A DNA stretch of 64,000 nucleotides from Yoonia sp. (GTDB lineage Bacteria > Pseudomonadota > Alphaproteobacteria > Rhodobacterales > Rhodobacteraceae): positions 1 through 64,000 of the forward strand of contig NZ_JACUUJ010000012.1 of NCBI RefSeq assembly GCF_014859355.1. Direction: 5' to 3'. Shown piece after piece: positions 42,547 to 51,352 of this stretch. The notes beneath the pieces were generated by a model. That model saw only the letters and a program-made list of their open reading frames with translations, ran no database searches and had not been told where the DNA came from. A program made the translations under genes and the position numbers. Position 1 is the stretch's first letter, and every line of letters begins with the position of its first letter.

Positions 42547-42990
42547 ATGTTTGCTGATCTTCTAAGGCGCTTGGCCGCCCCCGCTCCTGAGAAACTCCCC
42601 GATCCGGACGCTCGGCTGGCGCTTGGTGCACTTTTGGTGCGCATCGCGCGGGCGGATGGGGATTATGCGGATGTTGAAATCGCCCAGATCGACCGGTGCC
42701 TTGTCAGCCGTTACGGCCTGTCCCCTTTCGCTGCGGCAAGCCTGCGCGCAAAATGCGAGGTTCTTGAAGCCGAAGCGCCTGATACAGTGCGGTTCACCCG
42801 CGCAATCAAGGACGCCGTTGACTATGAAGACCGGGTCGCTGTGGTGGCGGCGCTTTGGGCGGTGGTGCTGGCGGATGGGGTCCGCGAGGATGAGGAGGAC
42901 AGCATGATGCGGATGACCGCATCCCTGTTGGGCGTCACTGATCAGGACAGCCATAAAGCACGACTGCGCGCAATGCTGCCCAAGGCATGA
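42547..42990 (+). CDS. TerB-family protein
   Basis: LALGALLVRIARADGDYADVEIAQIDRCL...VAALWAVVLADGVREDEEDSMMRMTASLLGV. Confidence 0.85.
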   Translation: MFADLLRRLAAPAPEKLPDPDARLALGALLVRIARADGDYADVEIAQIDRCLVSRYGLSPFAAASLRAKCEVLEAEAPDTVRFTRAIKDAVDYEDRVAVVAALWAVVLADGVREDEEDSMMRMTASLLGVTDQDSHKARLRAMLPKA

Positions 42991-43159
42991 TCCTGCACCG
43001 AAGATTTGCAAGCGCGCGACACTTTGCACACAGACCTGCCTTGAGTGACTAAAAATCAGGCAGATGCGCGAAACAATCCATAAAAAGTGTTCAAGAGTGA
43101 TTGCATCGCGCATGGAAATGGGCAGACTTGACAGAAATGCAATAAAAAGATGACACGAC

Positions 43160-43933
43160 GTGGAATCCGACGCCCCTGTTATTGAAATCCGTGACCTGCA
43201 TAAATCCTATGGCGCGCTAGAGGTCCTGAAGGGTGTTGATATCGTCGCCCCTGCAGGTCATGTGGTATCTCTTATTGGGTCTTCTGGATCGGGAAAATCG
43301 ACGCTGTTACGCTGCGCCAACCTATTGGAAGACAGCCAGCAAGGGGATATTTTGTTTTGCGGTGAAGCTGTCACCTGGAAAGGCCACGGCCTGGCCCGCC
43401 GGCCGGGCGACCACGCCCAGATGATCCGTATCCGCACTCATCTGTCGATGGTGTTCCAACAGTTCAACCTTTGGGCGCATATGACCATTCTGCAAAATGT
43501 GATGGAGGCCCCTGTGACCGTGCTGAAGCGCAACCGGACAGAGGTTGAAGCCGCCGCACGGCGCTATCTGGACAAGGTCGGGATCGGCGACAAATGCGGG
43601 GCTTATCCGGCGCAATTGTCCGGTGGTCAGCAACAGCGCGCCGCTATCGCGCGCGCGCTTTGCATGGAACCAAAGGCGCTGTTGTTTGACGAACCAACCA
43701 GCGCGCTGGACCCCGAACTGGAACAAGAGGTTGTGAAAGTGATCAAGGATCTGGCCAACGAAGGCCGCACCATGATCATCGTCACCCACGACATGCGACT
43801 GGCGGCTGATGTCAGCGACCACGTCGTATTTCTGCACCAAGGCAAGATCGAAGAAGAGGGCCCACCCGCCACCCTTTTTGGCCATCCCAAAACCGACCGG
43901 CTGCGCGGATTTCTATCTGCGACCGTATCTTGA
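43160..43933 (+). CDS. Polar amino acid/opine-type ABC transporter ATP-binding protein, GTG start
   Basis: GSSGSGKSTLLRCANLLE, LSGGQQQRAAIARALCMEPKALLFDEPTSALDPELE. Confidence 0.92.
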   Translation: MESDAPVIEIRDLHKSYGALEVLKGVDIVAPAGHVVSLIGSSGSGKSTLLRCANLLEDSQQGDILFCGEAVTWKGHGLARRPGDHAQMIRIRTHLSMVFQQFNLWAHMTILQNVMEAPVTVLKRNRTEVEAAARRYLDKVGIGDKCGAYPAQLSGGQQQRAAIARALCMEPKALLFDEPTSALDPELEQEVVKVIKDLANEGRTMIIVTHDMRLAADVSDHVVFLHQGKIEEEGPPATLFGHPKTDRLRGFLSATVS

Positions 43934-43955
43934 TTATCATGAACCGGAGAAAACA

Positions 43956-44687
43956 ATGAAGAAACTGATGCTAACCCCACTCGCACTGACCCTGATGGGC
44001 GGCATGGCCCTTGCCGATGCGCATAGCGTTGTCCGCATGGGCACTGAAGGTGCCTACCCTCCTTACAATTTCATCAACGACAACGGTGATGTTGACGGAT
44101 TCGAGCGCGAAGTCGGCGACGAAATCTGCGCCCGTGCCGCATTGACCTGCCAATGGGTCACGAACGACTGGGACAGCATTATCCCCAACCTTGTGTCCGG
44201 CAACTACGATACGATCATTGCGGGCATGTCGATCACGGATGAACGCGCCGAGGTCATCGACTTTACGCAGGATTACTACCCGCCGACCGCTTCGGCCTAT
44301 GTGGCAGCCACCGACGGCGTTGATCTGTCAGGCGGCGTGATTGCCGCACAGACGGGCACGATTCAGGCCGGTCACGTCGTGGACAGCGGTGCCAGTCTGC
44401 TGGAGTTCCCAAACCCCGAGGAAACCGTCGCCGCCGTGCGTGCGGGCGAAGTTGATGCCGTTCTGGCCGACAAGGATTTCCTTGTGCCGATCGTGGATGC
44501 GTCCGGCGGTGCCTTGATGTTTGTCGGCGATGATGTGGCACTTGGCGGTGGCATCGGCATGGGTCTGCGCAAAAGCGACCCCGCGTTGCGCGAAAAAATG
44601 GATGCCGCAATCACCGCGATGAAGGAAGACGGCACGCTGAACGCCCTTCTGATCAAGTGGTTCGGCGAAGAAACCACCACTTACTAA
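43956..44687 (+). CDS. Polar amino acid/opine-type ABC transporter substrate-binding protein
   Basis: Signal peptide MKKLMLTPLALTLMGGMALA; VRMGTEGAYPPYNFINDNGDVDGFEREVGDEIC. Confidence 0.92.
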   Translation: MKKLMLTPLALTLMGGMALADAHSVVRMGTEGAYPPYNFINDNGDVDGFEREVGDEICARAALTCQWVTNDWDSIIPNLVSGNYDTIIAGMSITDERAEVIDFTQDYYPPTASAYVAATDGVDLSGGVIAAQTGTIQAGHVVDSGASLLEFPNPEETVAAVRAGEVDAVLADKDFLVPIVDASGGALMFVGDDVALGGGIGMGLRKSDPALREKMDAAITAMKEDGTLNALLIKWFGEETTTY

Positions 44688-44695
44688 AAATCCTT

Positions 44696-44723
44696 GCGCC
44701 CCGGTCACCCGATGCCGGGGCGC
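44696..44723 (+). other. Intra-operon hairpin after substrate-binding protein gene
   Basis: GCGCCCCGG-TCACCCGATG-CCGGGGCGC. Confidence 0.7.
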
Positions 44724-44769
44724 GAAAACCTTTTCCCTGTCACATTTGACCTGACCCAAAGGCCCCGCC

Positions 44770-45654
44770 ATTTTCAGTTATTGCACCGACCCAGCCACCC
44801 TTGACGGCCTGACGTGGCTGTCGTGCTACCTGACAACAGGCAAGCATATGGGAATCTATTGGGCGGTCGGCACTGTCCTATTGTTGCTGGCAATCACAGC
44901 ACCGTTGGCGCTGGTCTTCGGATTTGGCGGTGCAGCGGCGGCGCGCAGCCATGTGACCCCGCTACGCTGGTTTGGCAAGACATATATCGCCATCGTGCGC
45001 GGCGTGCCGGATATTGCGTTTTTCCTGTTTTTCGTCATCGCGCTGGATCAGGGGATCGAATACCTTCGCCATCTGATCAAGTGCCCGGACTGGCCAGATG
45101 AAGTGTGGCAAGGCAGTGATTTTGTCGTTTGTCAGGCTGCCAAGATGCCTTTGGGCAATGCCCCGCAATGGGTGCATGAAACTTATGGATTTTTCATCGC
45201 GGTGTTCACCTTTGCGCTGGTCTTTGGCGCCTTTGCGGCGAATGTGCTTTATGGCGCAATGACTGCCGTGCCGCGTGGTCAGCTGGAAACTGCCGAAGCC
45301 TATGGTATGTCAAACCGCCAGACATTCTGGCGCGTTCTTGTGCCGCAAATGTGGGTCTATGCCTTGCCCGGCCTGTCAAACCTCTGGATGGTGCTGATCA
45401 AGGCCACGCCGCTTTTGTTCCTGCTGGGTGTGCAGGACATCGTCTATTGGGCGCGCGAATTGGGTGGCACCAAAACGCCGCAGTTTACGGATTACCCACA
45501 CTCTGACTGGCGGATGTGGTATTTTCTTGCCCTGCTCGTCTTTTACCTCTGCTTTACAAAGGTATCCGAGATTGTGTTGGACAGGATCATGGCGCGCTTG
45601 ACCAAGGGTCAAGCCACCGCCGCAGGTGAACGCCAGCGAAAGGCCACCGCATGA
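44770..45654 (+). CDS. Amino acid/opine-type ABC transporter permease, possible ATT start (next ATG is 44848)
   Basis: BPD motif LETAEAYGMSNRQTFWRVLVPQMWVYALPGL; in-frame extension (I/M)FSYCTDPATLDGLTWLSCYLTTGKHMGIYWAVG reads back to ATT at 44770 with AAAGG upstream. Confidence 0.85.
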   Translation: MFSYCTDPATLDGLTWLSCYLTTGKHMGIYWAVGTVLLLLAITAPLALVFGFGGAAAARSHVTPLRWFGKTYIAIVRGVPDIAFFLFFVIALDQGIEYLRHLIKCPDWPDEVWQGSDFVVCQAAKMPLGNAPQWVHETYGFFIAVFTFALVFGAFAANVLYGAMTAVPRGQLETAEAYGMSNRQTFWRVLVPQMWVYALPGLSNLWMVLIKATPLLFLLGVQDIVYWARELGGTKTPQFTDYPHSDWRMWYFLALLVFYLCFTKVSEIVLDRIMARLTKGQATAAGERQRKATA

Positions 45655-46457
45655 GTTGCTGGGAAACGGTGCTTGATTATGGTTTGCGCAGCATCGGCTA
45701 TGGCGAACGACTTTTGCCGCGTAGTGATTTCACGCTGTGCCAACAATTCACACTGATCGGGTCGGGCATGATCTGGAACGTGTATTTTGGCATTGTGGCA
45801 CTTTGCACCGGTTTTTTTCTGGCGACGGCTGTTGCCATGGGCAAAGCTGCACAGAACCCGTTTCTGCGTAAACCATCGGAATGGTTCATCTTTATCTTTC
45901 GCGGCTCGCCGCTGTTTATCCAGTTCTTTTTTGCATATTTCCTGTTTCTTAGCCTCAAAGGCTCCTATCCGTTTTTCAGCCCGCTGACATCGGCCTGGGC
46001 CGGTGCATTGCTGGTGCTGTTTTTGAACACCGCTGCCTATACGGGCGAAATTTTCTATGGTGCGCTGCAATCCATCCCCAAAGGCGATATCGAAGCGGCA
46101 GATGCCTATGGTCTGTCAGGCTGGTCGCGGTTCCGACGGATTATCTGGCCCACAATGCTGCGGCTGGCATGGCCTGCCTATACAAACGAAGCGATTTTCC
46201 TGTTTCATGCCACGACACTGGTTTATTTTTCCGGTTTTCCGGCGGCACAACAACGGGGTGACGCACTGTATTATGCCAGCTATTTCGCTGACAAAACCTT
46301 CAATCCGTTTGTACCCTACCCCATCCTTGCGGGCTATTTCATTTTGTTGACACTGCTCATCATAACAGGCTTCAATATGGTGAACCGCCGCCTGAACCGG
46401 CATTTGCCACAGGAGCAAAGGCGCAGACTGCGAATTCGTCCACAGGTGATCAGATGA
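45651..46457 (+). CDS. Amino acid/opine-type ABC transporter permease
   Basis: FIFRGSPLFIQFFFAYF; IEAADAYGLSGWSRFRRIIWPTMLRLAWP; ATGA overlap with upstream gene. Confidence 0.92.
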   Translation: MSCWETVLDYGLRSIGYGERLLPRSDFTLCQQFTLIGSGMIWNVYFGIVALCTGFFLATAVAMGKAAQNPFLRKPSEWFIFIFRGSPLFIQFFFAYFLFLSLKGSYPFFSPLTSAWAGALLVLFLNTAAYTGEIFYGALQSIPKGDIEAADAYGLSGWSRFRRIIWPTMLRLAWPAYTNEAIFLFHATTLVYFSGFPAAQQRGDALYYASYFADKTFNPFVPYPILAGYFILLTLLIITGFNMVNRRLNRHLPQEQRRRLRIRPQVIR

Positions 46458-47785
46458 GCTGGCTTGACGACCATCCAGAGGTGCGCAATGTGCGCTGCGG
46501 CGCGGCTGACCTGAACGGGCAGGCACGCGGCAAACGTGTTCCCCGCCGTTTCGCCGACAAGCTGGAAAAAGAAGGCACGCGGTTTCCTTTGTCGGTGCTG
46601 AACCTTGATATCTGGGGCGAAGACATAGACGATAGCCCACTGGTGTTCGAAAGCGGCGATGCCGATGGGGTGCTGCTGCCCACCGAACGCGGCTATGTGC
46701 CGATGCCGTGGCTGTCATCGCCATCCGCGATACTGCCGCTGTGGTCGTTTCACGAAGACGGCACGCCCTTTGGCGGCGATCCACGCCATGCGCTGGCCAG
46801 CGTCGTCGCGCGCTATGCCGAACGGGGGCTAACCCCGGTTGTTGCCACCGAAATGGAATTCTATCTGATCGACGACAGCGGTCGCGACATCCGCCAGCCC
46901 AAATCCCCCAGATCCGGCAAACGCCGCGCCGGGGCCGAGGTGCTGTCGCTCCGCGCGCTGGATTCGTTCGACCAGTTCTTTAACGAGCTTTACGACGCCT
47001 GCGATATCATGGACATCCCCGCCGAGGCGGCGATTTCCGAAGGCGGGATCGGCCAGTTCGAGGTGAACCTTGAACATGTGCCCGACGCGCTGAAAGCCGC
47101 CGACGATGCCTGGCTGTTCAAGATGCTGGTGCGGGGCACGGCGCGCAATCACGGTATGGCAGCCAGTTTCATGGCAAAACCCTATCCAGATTATGCAGGC
47201 AACGGGCTGCATATGCATTTTTCGGTGATCGACAGCAAAGGCAACAATGTCTTTGCCAACGACACCCACGAAGGCAGCCCGCTGCTGCACAATGCCATTG
47301 CCGGATGCCTTGCTGGCATTCCTGACCTGGCGCTGATCTTTGCACCGCACGGCAACAGCTTTGAACGCTTGGTGCCGGGCAGCCACGCGCCCACCGGCAT
47401 CTGCTGGGCCTATGACAACCGCACTGCATCGGTCCGCGTGCCTGGCGGCAGTTTCCAGGCGCGGCGGATCGAACACAGGGTCGCAGGTGGTGATGTAAAC
47501 CCCTATCTGTTCATCGCCGCCGTGCTGGGGTCGGCCCTTGTCGGAATCGAGGATGACATGAAACCGTCTGACCCGATCACCGGAAACGCCTACACCCAAA
47601 AACTGCCACAGGTGCCGCACAGCTGGGGTGCCGCGATTGACGCGTTCGAAGGCAGCACGCTCGCACGGCGGATTTTCAATGACGAACTGGTGGTCAACTT
47701 CGTTCGCACCAAACGACAGGAAATGCATTATTTTCAGGAACTCAGCCCTGAAGAACAGCTCGAACTTTACCTTGATACCGTGTGA
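46454..47785 (+). CDS. Glutamine synthetase family protein (gamma-glutamyl-amine ligase-like), paralogue 1
   Basis: EMEFYLIDDSGRD; NGLHMHFSVIDSKGNNVF; FAPHGNSFERLVPGSHAPTGICWAYDNRTASVRVPGG. Confidence 0.92.
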   Translation: MSWLDDHPEVRNVRCGAADLNGQARGKRVPRRFADKLEKEGTRFPLSVLNLDIWGEDIDDSPLVFESGDADGVLLPTERGYVPMPWLSSPSAILPLWSFHEDGTPFGGDPRHALASVVARYAERGLTPVVATEMEFYLIDDSGRDIRQPKSPRSGKRRAGAEVLSLRALDSFDQFFNELYDACDIMDIPAEAAISEGGIGQFEVNLEHVPDALKAADDAWLFKMLVRGTARNHGMAASFMAKPYPDYAGNGLHMHFSVIDSKGNNVFANDTHEGSPLLHNAIAGCLAGIPDLALIFAPHGNSFERLVPGSHAPTGICWAYDNRTASVRVPGGSFQARRIEHRVAGGDVNPYLFIAAVLGSALVGIEDDMKPSDPITGNAYTQKLPQVPHSWGAAIDAFEGSTLARRIFNDELVVNFVRTKRQEMHYFQELSPEEQLELYLDTV

Positions 47786-47791
47786 GCGGGC

Positions 47792-47815
47792 ACAGAAATT
47801 TCGCGAAATTTCTGT
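47792..47815. repeat. 24-bp perfect palindrome
   Basis: ACAGAAATTTCGCGAAATTTCTGT immediately after the GS-like stop. Confidence 0.9.
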
Positions 47816-47884
47816 CTGACGGACACGCTTGCGGCAGCCAAGCAGTCAAGGTAGCCTGTGCTGAAACAAATCCACGGATCATCC

Positions 47885-48568
47885 ATGAAAATCGGCATTC
47901 TGCAAACTGGTCACGCGCCCGACAAGCTTTTGGCGGGCTTTGGCGATTATGACGACCTGTTCAAAACGCTTCTGGCCGGGCAAGCCTTTGAGTTCGCAAC
48001 CTATAACATCGTGGATATGCAATTCCCCGATGCAGTCACCGACCACAACGGATGGCTCATCACCGGTTCCAAACACGGAGCCTATGAAGATCACGCCTTC
48101 ATCCCCCCGCTCGAGGACTTGATCCGCCAGATCTATAACGCCGAAATTCCGATGGTTGGTATCTGCTTTGGTCACCAGATCATCGCACAGGCGCTTGGTG
48201 GCAAGGTTGAAAAATTTGCAGGCGGTTGGGCTGTCGGGCGACAAACCTATGACTGGGACGGCCAGACCATCGCGTTGAATGCCTGGCACCAGGATCAGAT
48301 AGCGGTGCGCCCTGCTGATGCCACAGTGGTTGCCAGCAACGCCTTTTGCGAAAACGCGGCACTGATCTATGGCGACCGCGCATTCACCGTGCAAGCGCAT
48401 CCTGAATTCAGCGCTGAATTTCTGGCTGAACTTGCCCGGCAGCGCGGCCCCGGTGTTGTGCCTGATGCGCAGCTTGACGCAGCCCATGCCAGCGTTGGGG
48501 AACCCACCGACAACGCAAAGCTTGCCGAAAAAATCGCCGGTTTCTTCAAGGAAAGAAAACTCTTATGA
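47885..48568 (+). CDS. Class I glutamine amidotransferase-like protein
   Basis: MKIGILQTGHAPDKL; WLITGSKHGAYED; MVGICFGHQIIAQALGG; AHPEFSAEFLAEL. Confidence 0.9.
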   Translation: MKIGILQTGHAPDKLLAGFGDYDDLFKTLLAGQAFEFATYNIVDMQFPDAVTDHNGWLITGSKHGAYEDHAFIPPLEDLIRQIYNAEIPMVGICFGHQIIAQALGGKVEKFAGGWAVGRQTYDWDGQTIALNAWHQDQIAVRPADATVVASNAFCENAALIYGDRAFTVQAHPEFSAEFLAELARQRGPGVVPDAQLDAAHASVGEPTDNAKLAEKIAGFFKERKLL

Positions 48569-49917
48569 CCTGGACGAACCATATCCCCGAAGCCGCAAAA
48601 CGTTACCTTGAAAACAACCGTCTGGACGAGGTTGAATGTGTCATCGCCGACCTGCCCGGCATTGCCCGCGGCAAGGCGGTTCCAGCCATCAAATGGGACA
48701 AGCAGACCCATTTCCACCTGCCCAATTCGATCTTTTTCCAGACCATCACCGGCGACTGGGGCGAGGCCGCCGGCCCCGATGGATTTCTGGAACCCGACAT
48801 GATCCTGAAACCCGATCTGGCCACCGCCACCGCCGCCCCCTGGGCCGCAGATGGCACGCTGCAAGTGATCCATGACGCGTTTGACCAAAAGGGCAATCCG
48901 GTGCCGTTTTCGCCGCGCAACGTGCTGCGGCGCGTGGTCGATCTTTACAAGGCCGAAGGCTGGACCCCCGTCGTCGCACCGGAAATGGAATTCTACCTTG
49001 TGGGCCGCAACATTGACCCCGCCAAACCGATCGAGCCGATGATGGGCCGCACCGGGCGCCCCGCCGCAGGGCGTCAGGCCTATTCGATGTCGGCAGTGGA
49101 TGACTATGGCCCGGTGATCGACGATATCTACGAATATGCCGAAATTCAGGGGATCGAGATCGACGGCATCGCGCAGGAAGGCGGCGCAGGGCAGTTGGAA
49201 ATCAACCTGCGCCACGGCGACCCGATTTTGCTGGCCGATCAGGTGTTCTATTTCAAACGCCTGATCCGCGAGGCCGCGCTGAAACATGATTGCTTTGCCA
49301 CCTTCATGGCCAAACCGATCGAGGGCGAGCCGGGGTCGGCCATGCATATCCACCATTCGGTGCTGGATGAAAAAGGCCGCAACATCTTTACCGGCCCGCA
49401 GGGCGGCGAAACCGATGCGTTTTTCCACTTTATCGGCGGATTGCAGGAACACATGCCCAACGTGATCGCCATGATCGCGCCTTATGTGAACAGTTTCCGC
49501 CGCTACGTGCGCGACCACGCCGCCCCGATCAATCTGGAATGGGGCCGCGACAACCGCACAACCGGTATCCGAATCCCTATTTCCGATCCGACTGCACGGC
49601 GCGTCGAAAACCGGCTGGCGGGTATGGATTGCAACCCCTATCTGGCGATCGCCGCATCGCTGGCTTGCGGCTATCTGGGCCTGCGTGACGAAATTCGCCC
49701 CGACAAACGTTGGCGCGGTGACGCCTACGAGGCCGAGGATGAAATCCCGCAGGGGCTTTACGCCGCTTTGGAGCTGTTCGACAACGCCACGGCGATTCAC
49801 GACGTGATCGGCCCCGATTTCGCCCGCGTCTATTCCATCGTAAAACGGGCCGAATATAACGAATTCCTGCAAGTGATCAGCCCGTGGGAACGCGAACATC
49901 TACTGCTGAACGTCTGA
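48565..49917 (+). CDS. Glutamine synthetase family protein (gamma-glutamyl-amine ligase-like), paralogue 2
   Basis: VAPEMEFYLVGRNIDPAKP; GSAMHIHHSVLDEKGRNIF; WGRDNRTTGIRIPISDP. Confidence 0.93.
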   Translation: MTWTNHIPEAAKRYLENNRLDEVECVIADLPGIARGKAVPAIKWDKQTHFHLPNSIFFQTITGDWGEAAGPDGFLEPDMILKPDLATATAAPWAADGTLQVIHDAFDQKGNPVPFSPRNVLRRVVDLYKAEGWTPVVAPEMEFYLVGRNIDPAKPIEPMMGRTGRPAAGRQAYSMSAVDDYGPVIDDIYEYAEIQGIEIDGIAQEGGAGQLEINLRHGDPILLADQVFYFKRLIREAALKHDCFATFMAKPIEGEPGSAMHIHHSVLDEKGRNIFTGPQGGETDAFFHFIGGLQEHMPNVIAMIAPYVNSFRRYVRDHAAPINLEWGRDNRTTGIRIPISDPTARRVENRLAGMDCNPYLAIAASLACGYLGLRDEIRPDKRWRGDAYEAEDEIPQGLYAALELFDNATAIHDVIGPDFARVYSIVKRAEYNEFLQVISPWEREHLLLNV

Positions 49918-49921
49918 TCCG

Positions 49922-51226
49922 ATGAACCCGCTTTACCGCAACGACCGCCCCGGCCAGTTCCCCAAAAGCTGGTACGCCGCAACCACCGATCTGCCGCCCG
50001 AACGCCCGCCGTTATACGGGCAGACGGTGGCGGATGTCTGCGTGATTGGCGCGGGCTTTACCGGTCTGTCAGCGGCGCTGCATCTGGCGCGCAAGGGGCT
50101 GGATGTGGTTGTGCTGGATGCGCATCGTGCGGGTTTTGGTGCCTCGGGGCGCAACGGCGGGCAGGTCGGCAGCGGCTATAACGCCAGCCAAAGCACGCTG
50201 GAAAAAAAGCTGGGGGCTGACGCCGCGCGCGCGCTTTGGGCGCTGGCCGAAGAGGCCAAGCAGGATATCCGCGACACCTGTGCGCGTGACATCCCCGAGG
50301 CGCGATACACCTCCGGCGTCGCCCATGGGTTTTACAGCGCAAAAGAGGCCCGCGAAGCCGCGACCGAAGCGCGGCATCTGGCCGACACATATGGCTATGA
50401 CCAGATCGCGCAGCTTGATCCTGAAGAAATGCGCGCGCTGGTCAAATCGCCGGTCTATCAGGGCGGCGAACTGGACATGGGCGCGGGCCATATCCACCCG
50501 CTGCGCTATGCGCTGGGGCTGGCGCGACTGGCCGAGGCTGCGGGCGCGCGGCTGTTCGACCGATCAGAGGTACATCACATCGCCCATGGCGACCCCGCCG
50601 AAGTGCGCACTGACAAAGGCTGTGTCAAGGCGCGGCATGTGGTCCTTGCCGGCAATGGCTATCTGCCGAACATCGCCCGCAAGGTGAATGCCAAAGTCAT
50701 GCCGATCAACAGCTTCATCTGCGCCACCGCGCCACTAGGCGACCGTGCAGCGGATGTGCTGGCGCGTGATATCGCCGTCGCGGACAGCAAATTCGTGGTG
50801 AATTACTACCGCCTTTCCGAAGACAAAAGGCTGCTGTTCGGCGGGCGCGAAAGCTATTCTATCGGTTTTCCCAGTGATATCAGCACCGCACTGGTCGCGC
50901 GGATGACGACGCTTTTCCCGCAACTTGCCGGTGTGCCGGTGGATTACGTCTGGGGCGGCACGCTGGGCATCACCATGACCCGCCTGCCCGCGATCCAATG
51001 TGTCGCGCCAAATGTGCTGTCAGGTGCAGGATTTTCGGGCCATGGTGTTGCCCTGTCCGGTTTGGCAGGCAAGGTCATGGCCGAGGCGATCGCCGGTCAA
51101 GCCGGTCGGTTTGATACGCTTGCGGGAATCAAGGTGCCCAATTTCCCCGGTGGAACCGCATTTCGTGCACCGCTGCTGACGCTGGCGATGACGTGGTATG
51201 CATTCCGTGACAGGCTTGGTATCTGA
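49922..51226 (+). CDS. FAD-dependent oxidoreductase (gamma-glutamylputrescine oxidase-like, DAO family)
   Basis: DVCVIGAGFTGLSAALHLARKGLDVVVLDA..FGASGRNGGQVGSGYN; operon context. Confidence 0.9.
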   Translation: MNPLYRNDRPGQFPKSWYAATTDLPPERPPLYGQTVADVCVIGAGFTGLSAALHLARKGLDVVVLDAHRAGFGASGRNGGQVGSGYNASQSTLEKKLGADAARALWALAEEAKQDIRDTCARDIPEARYTSGVAHGFYSAKEAREAATEARHLADTYGYDQIAQLDPEEMRALVKSPVYQGGELDMGAGHIHPLRYALGLARLAEAAGARLFDRSEVHHIAHGDPAEVRTDKGCVKARHVVLAGNGYLPNIARKVNAKVMPINSFICATAPLGDRAADVLARDIAVADSKFVVNYYRLSEDKRLLFGGRESYSIGFPSDISTALVARMTTLFPQLAGVPVDYVWGGTLGITMTRLPAIQCVAPNVLSGAGFSGHGVALSGLAGKVMAEAIAGQAGRFDTLAGIKVPNFPGGTAFRAPLLTLAMTWYAFRDRLGI

Positions 51227-51352
51227 CGCCGCCGCTGTTCAGGCGCAGACGACGCCGCACAGCGCCCCTGAATGATCTTGTCATCGGCCCATTGTAAGAC
51301 CACATACGCCAGCTTATTCTTTCATAAACAGAAGCAAAAAGGTTGCCCGCCC

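Noticed and set aside
48367-49899. 510-aa minus-strand ORF
   Set aside because: Lies antisense to the clear glutamine synthetase gene; GC-skewed third positions create long shadow ORFs; no recognisable domain
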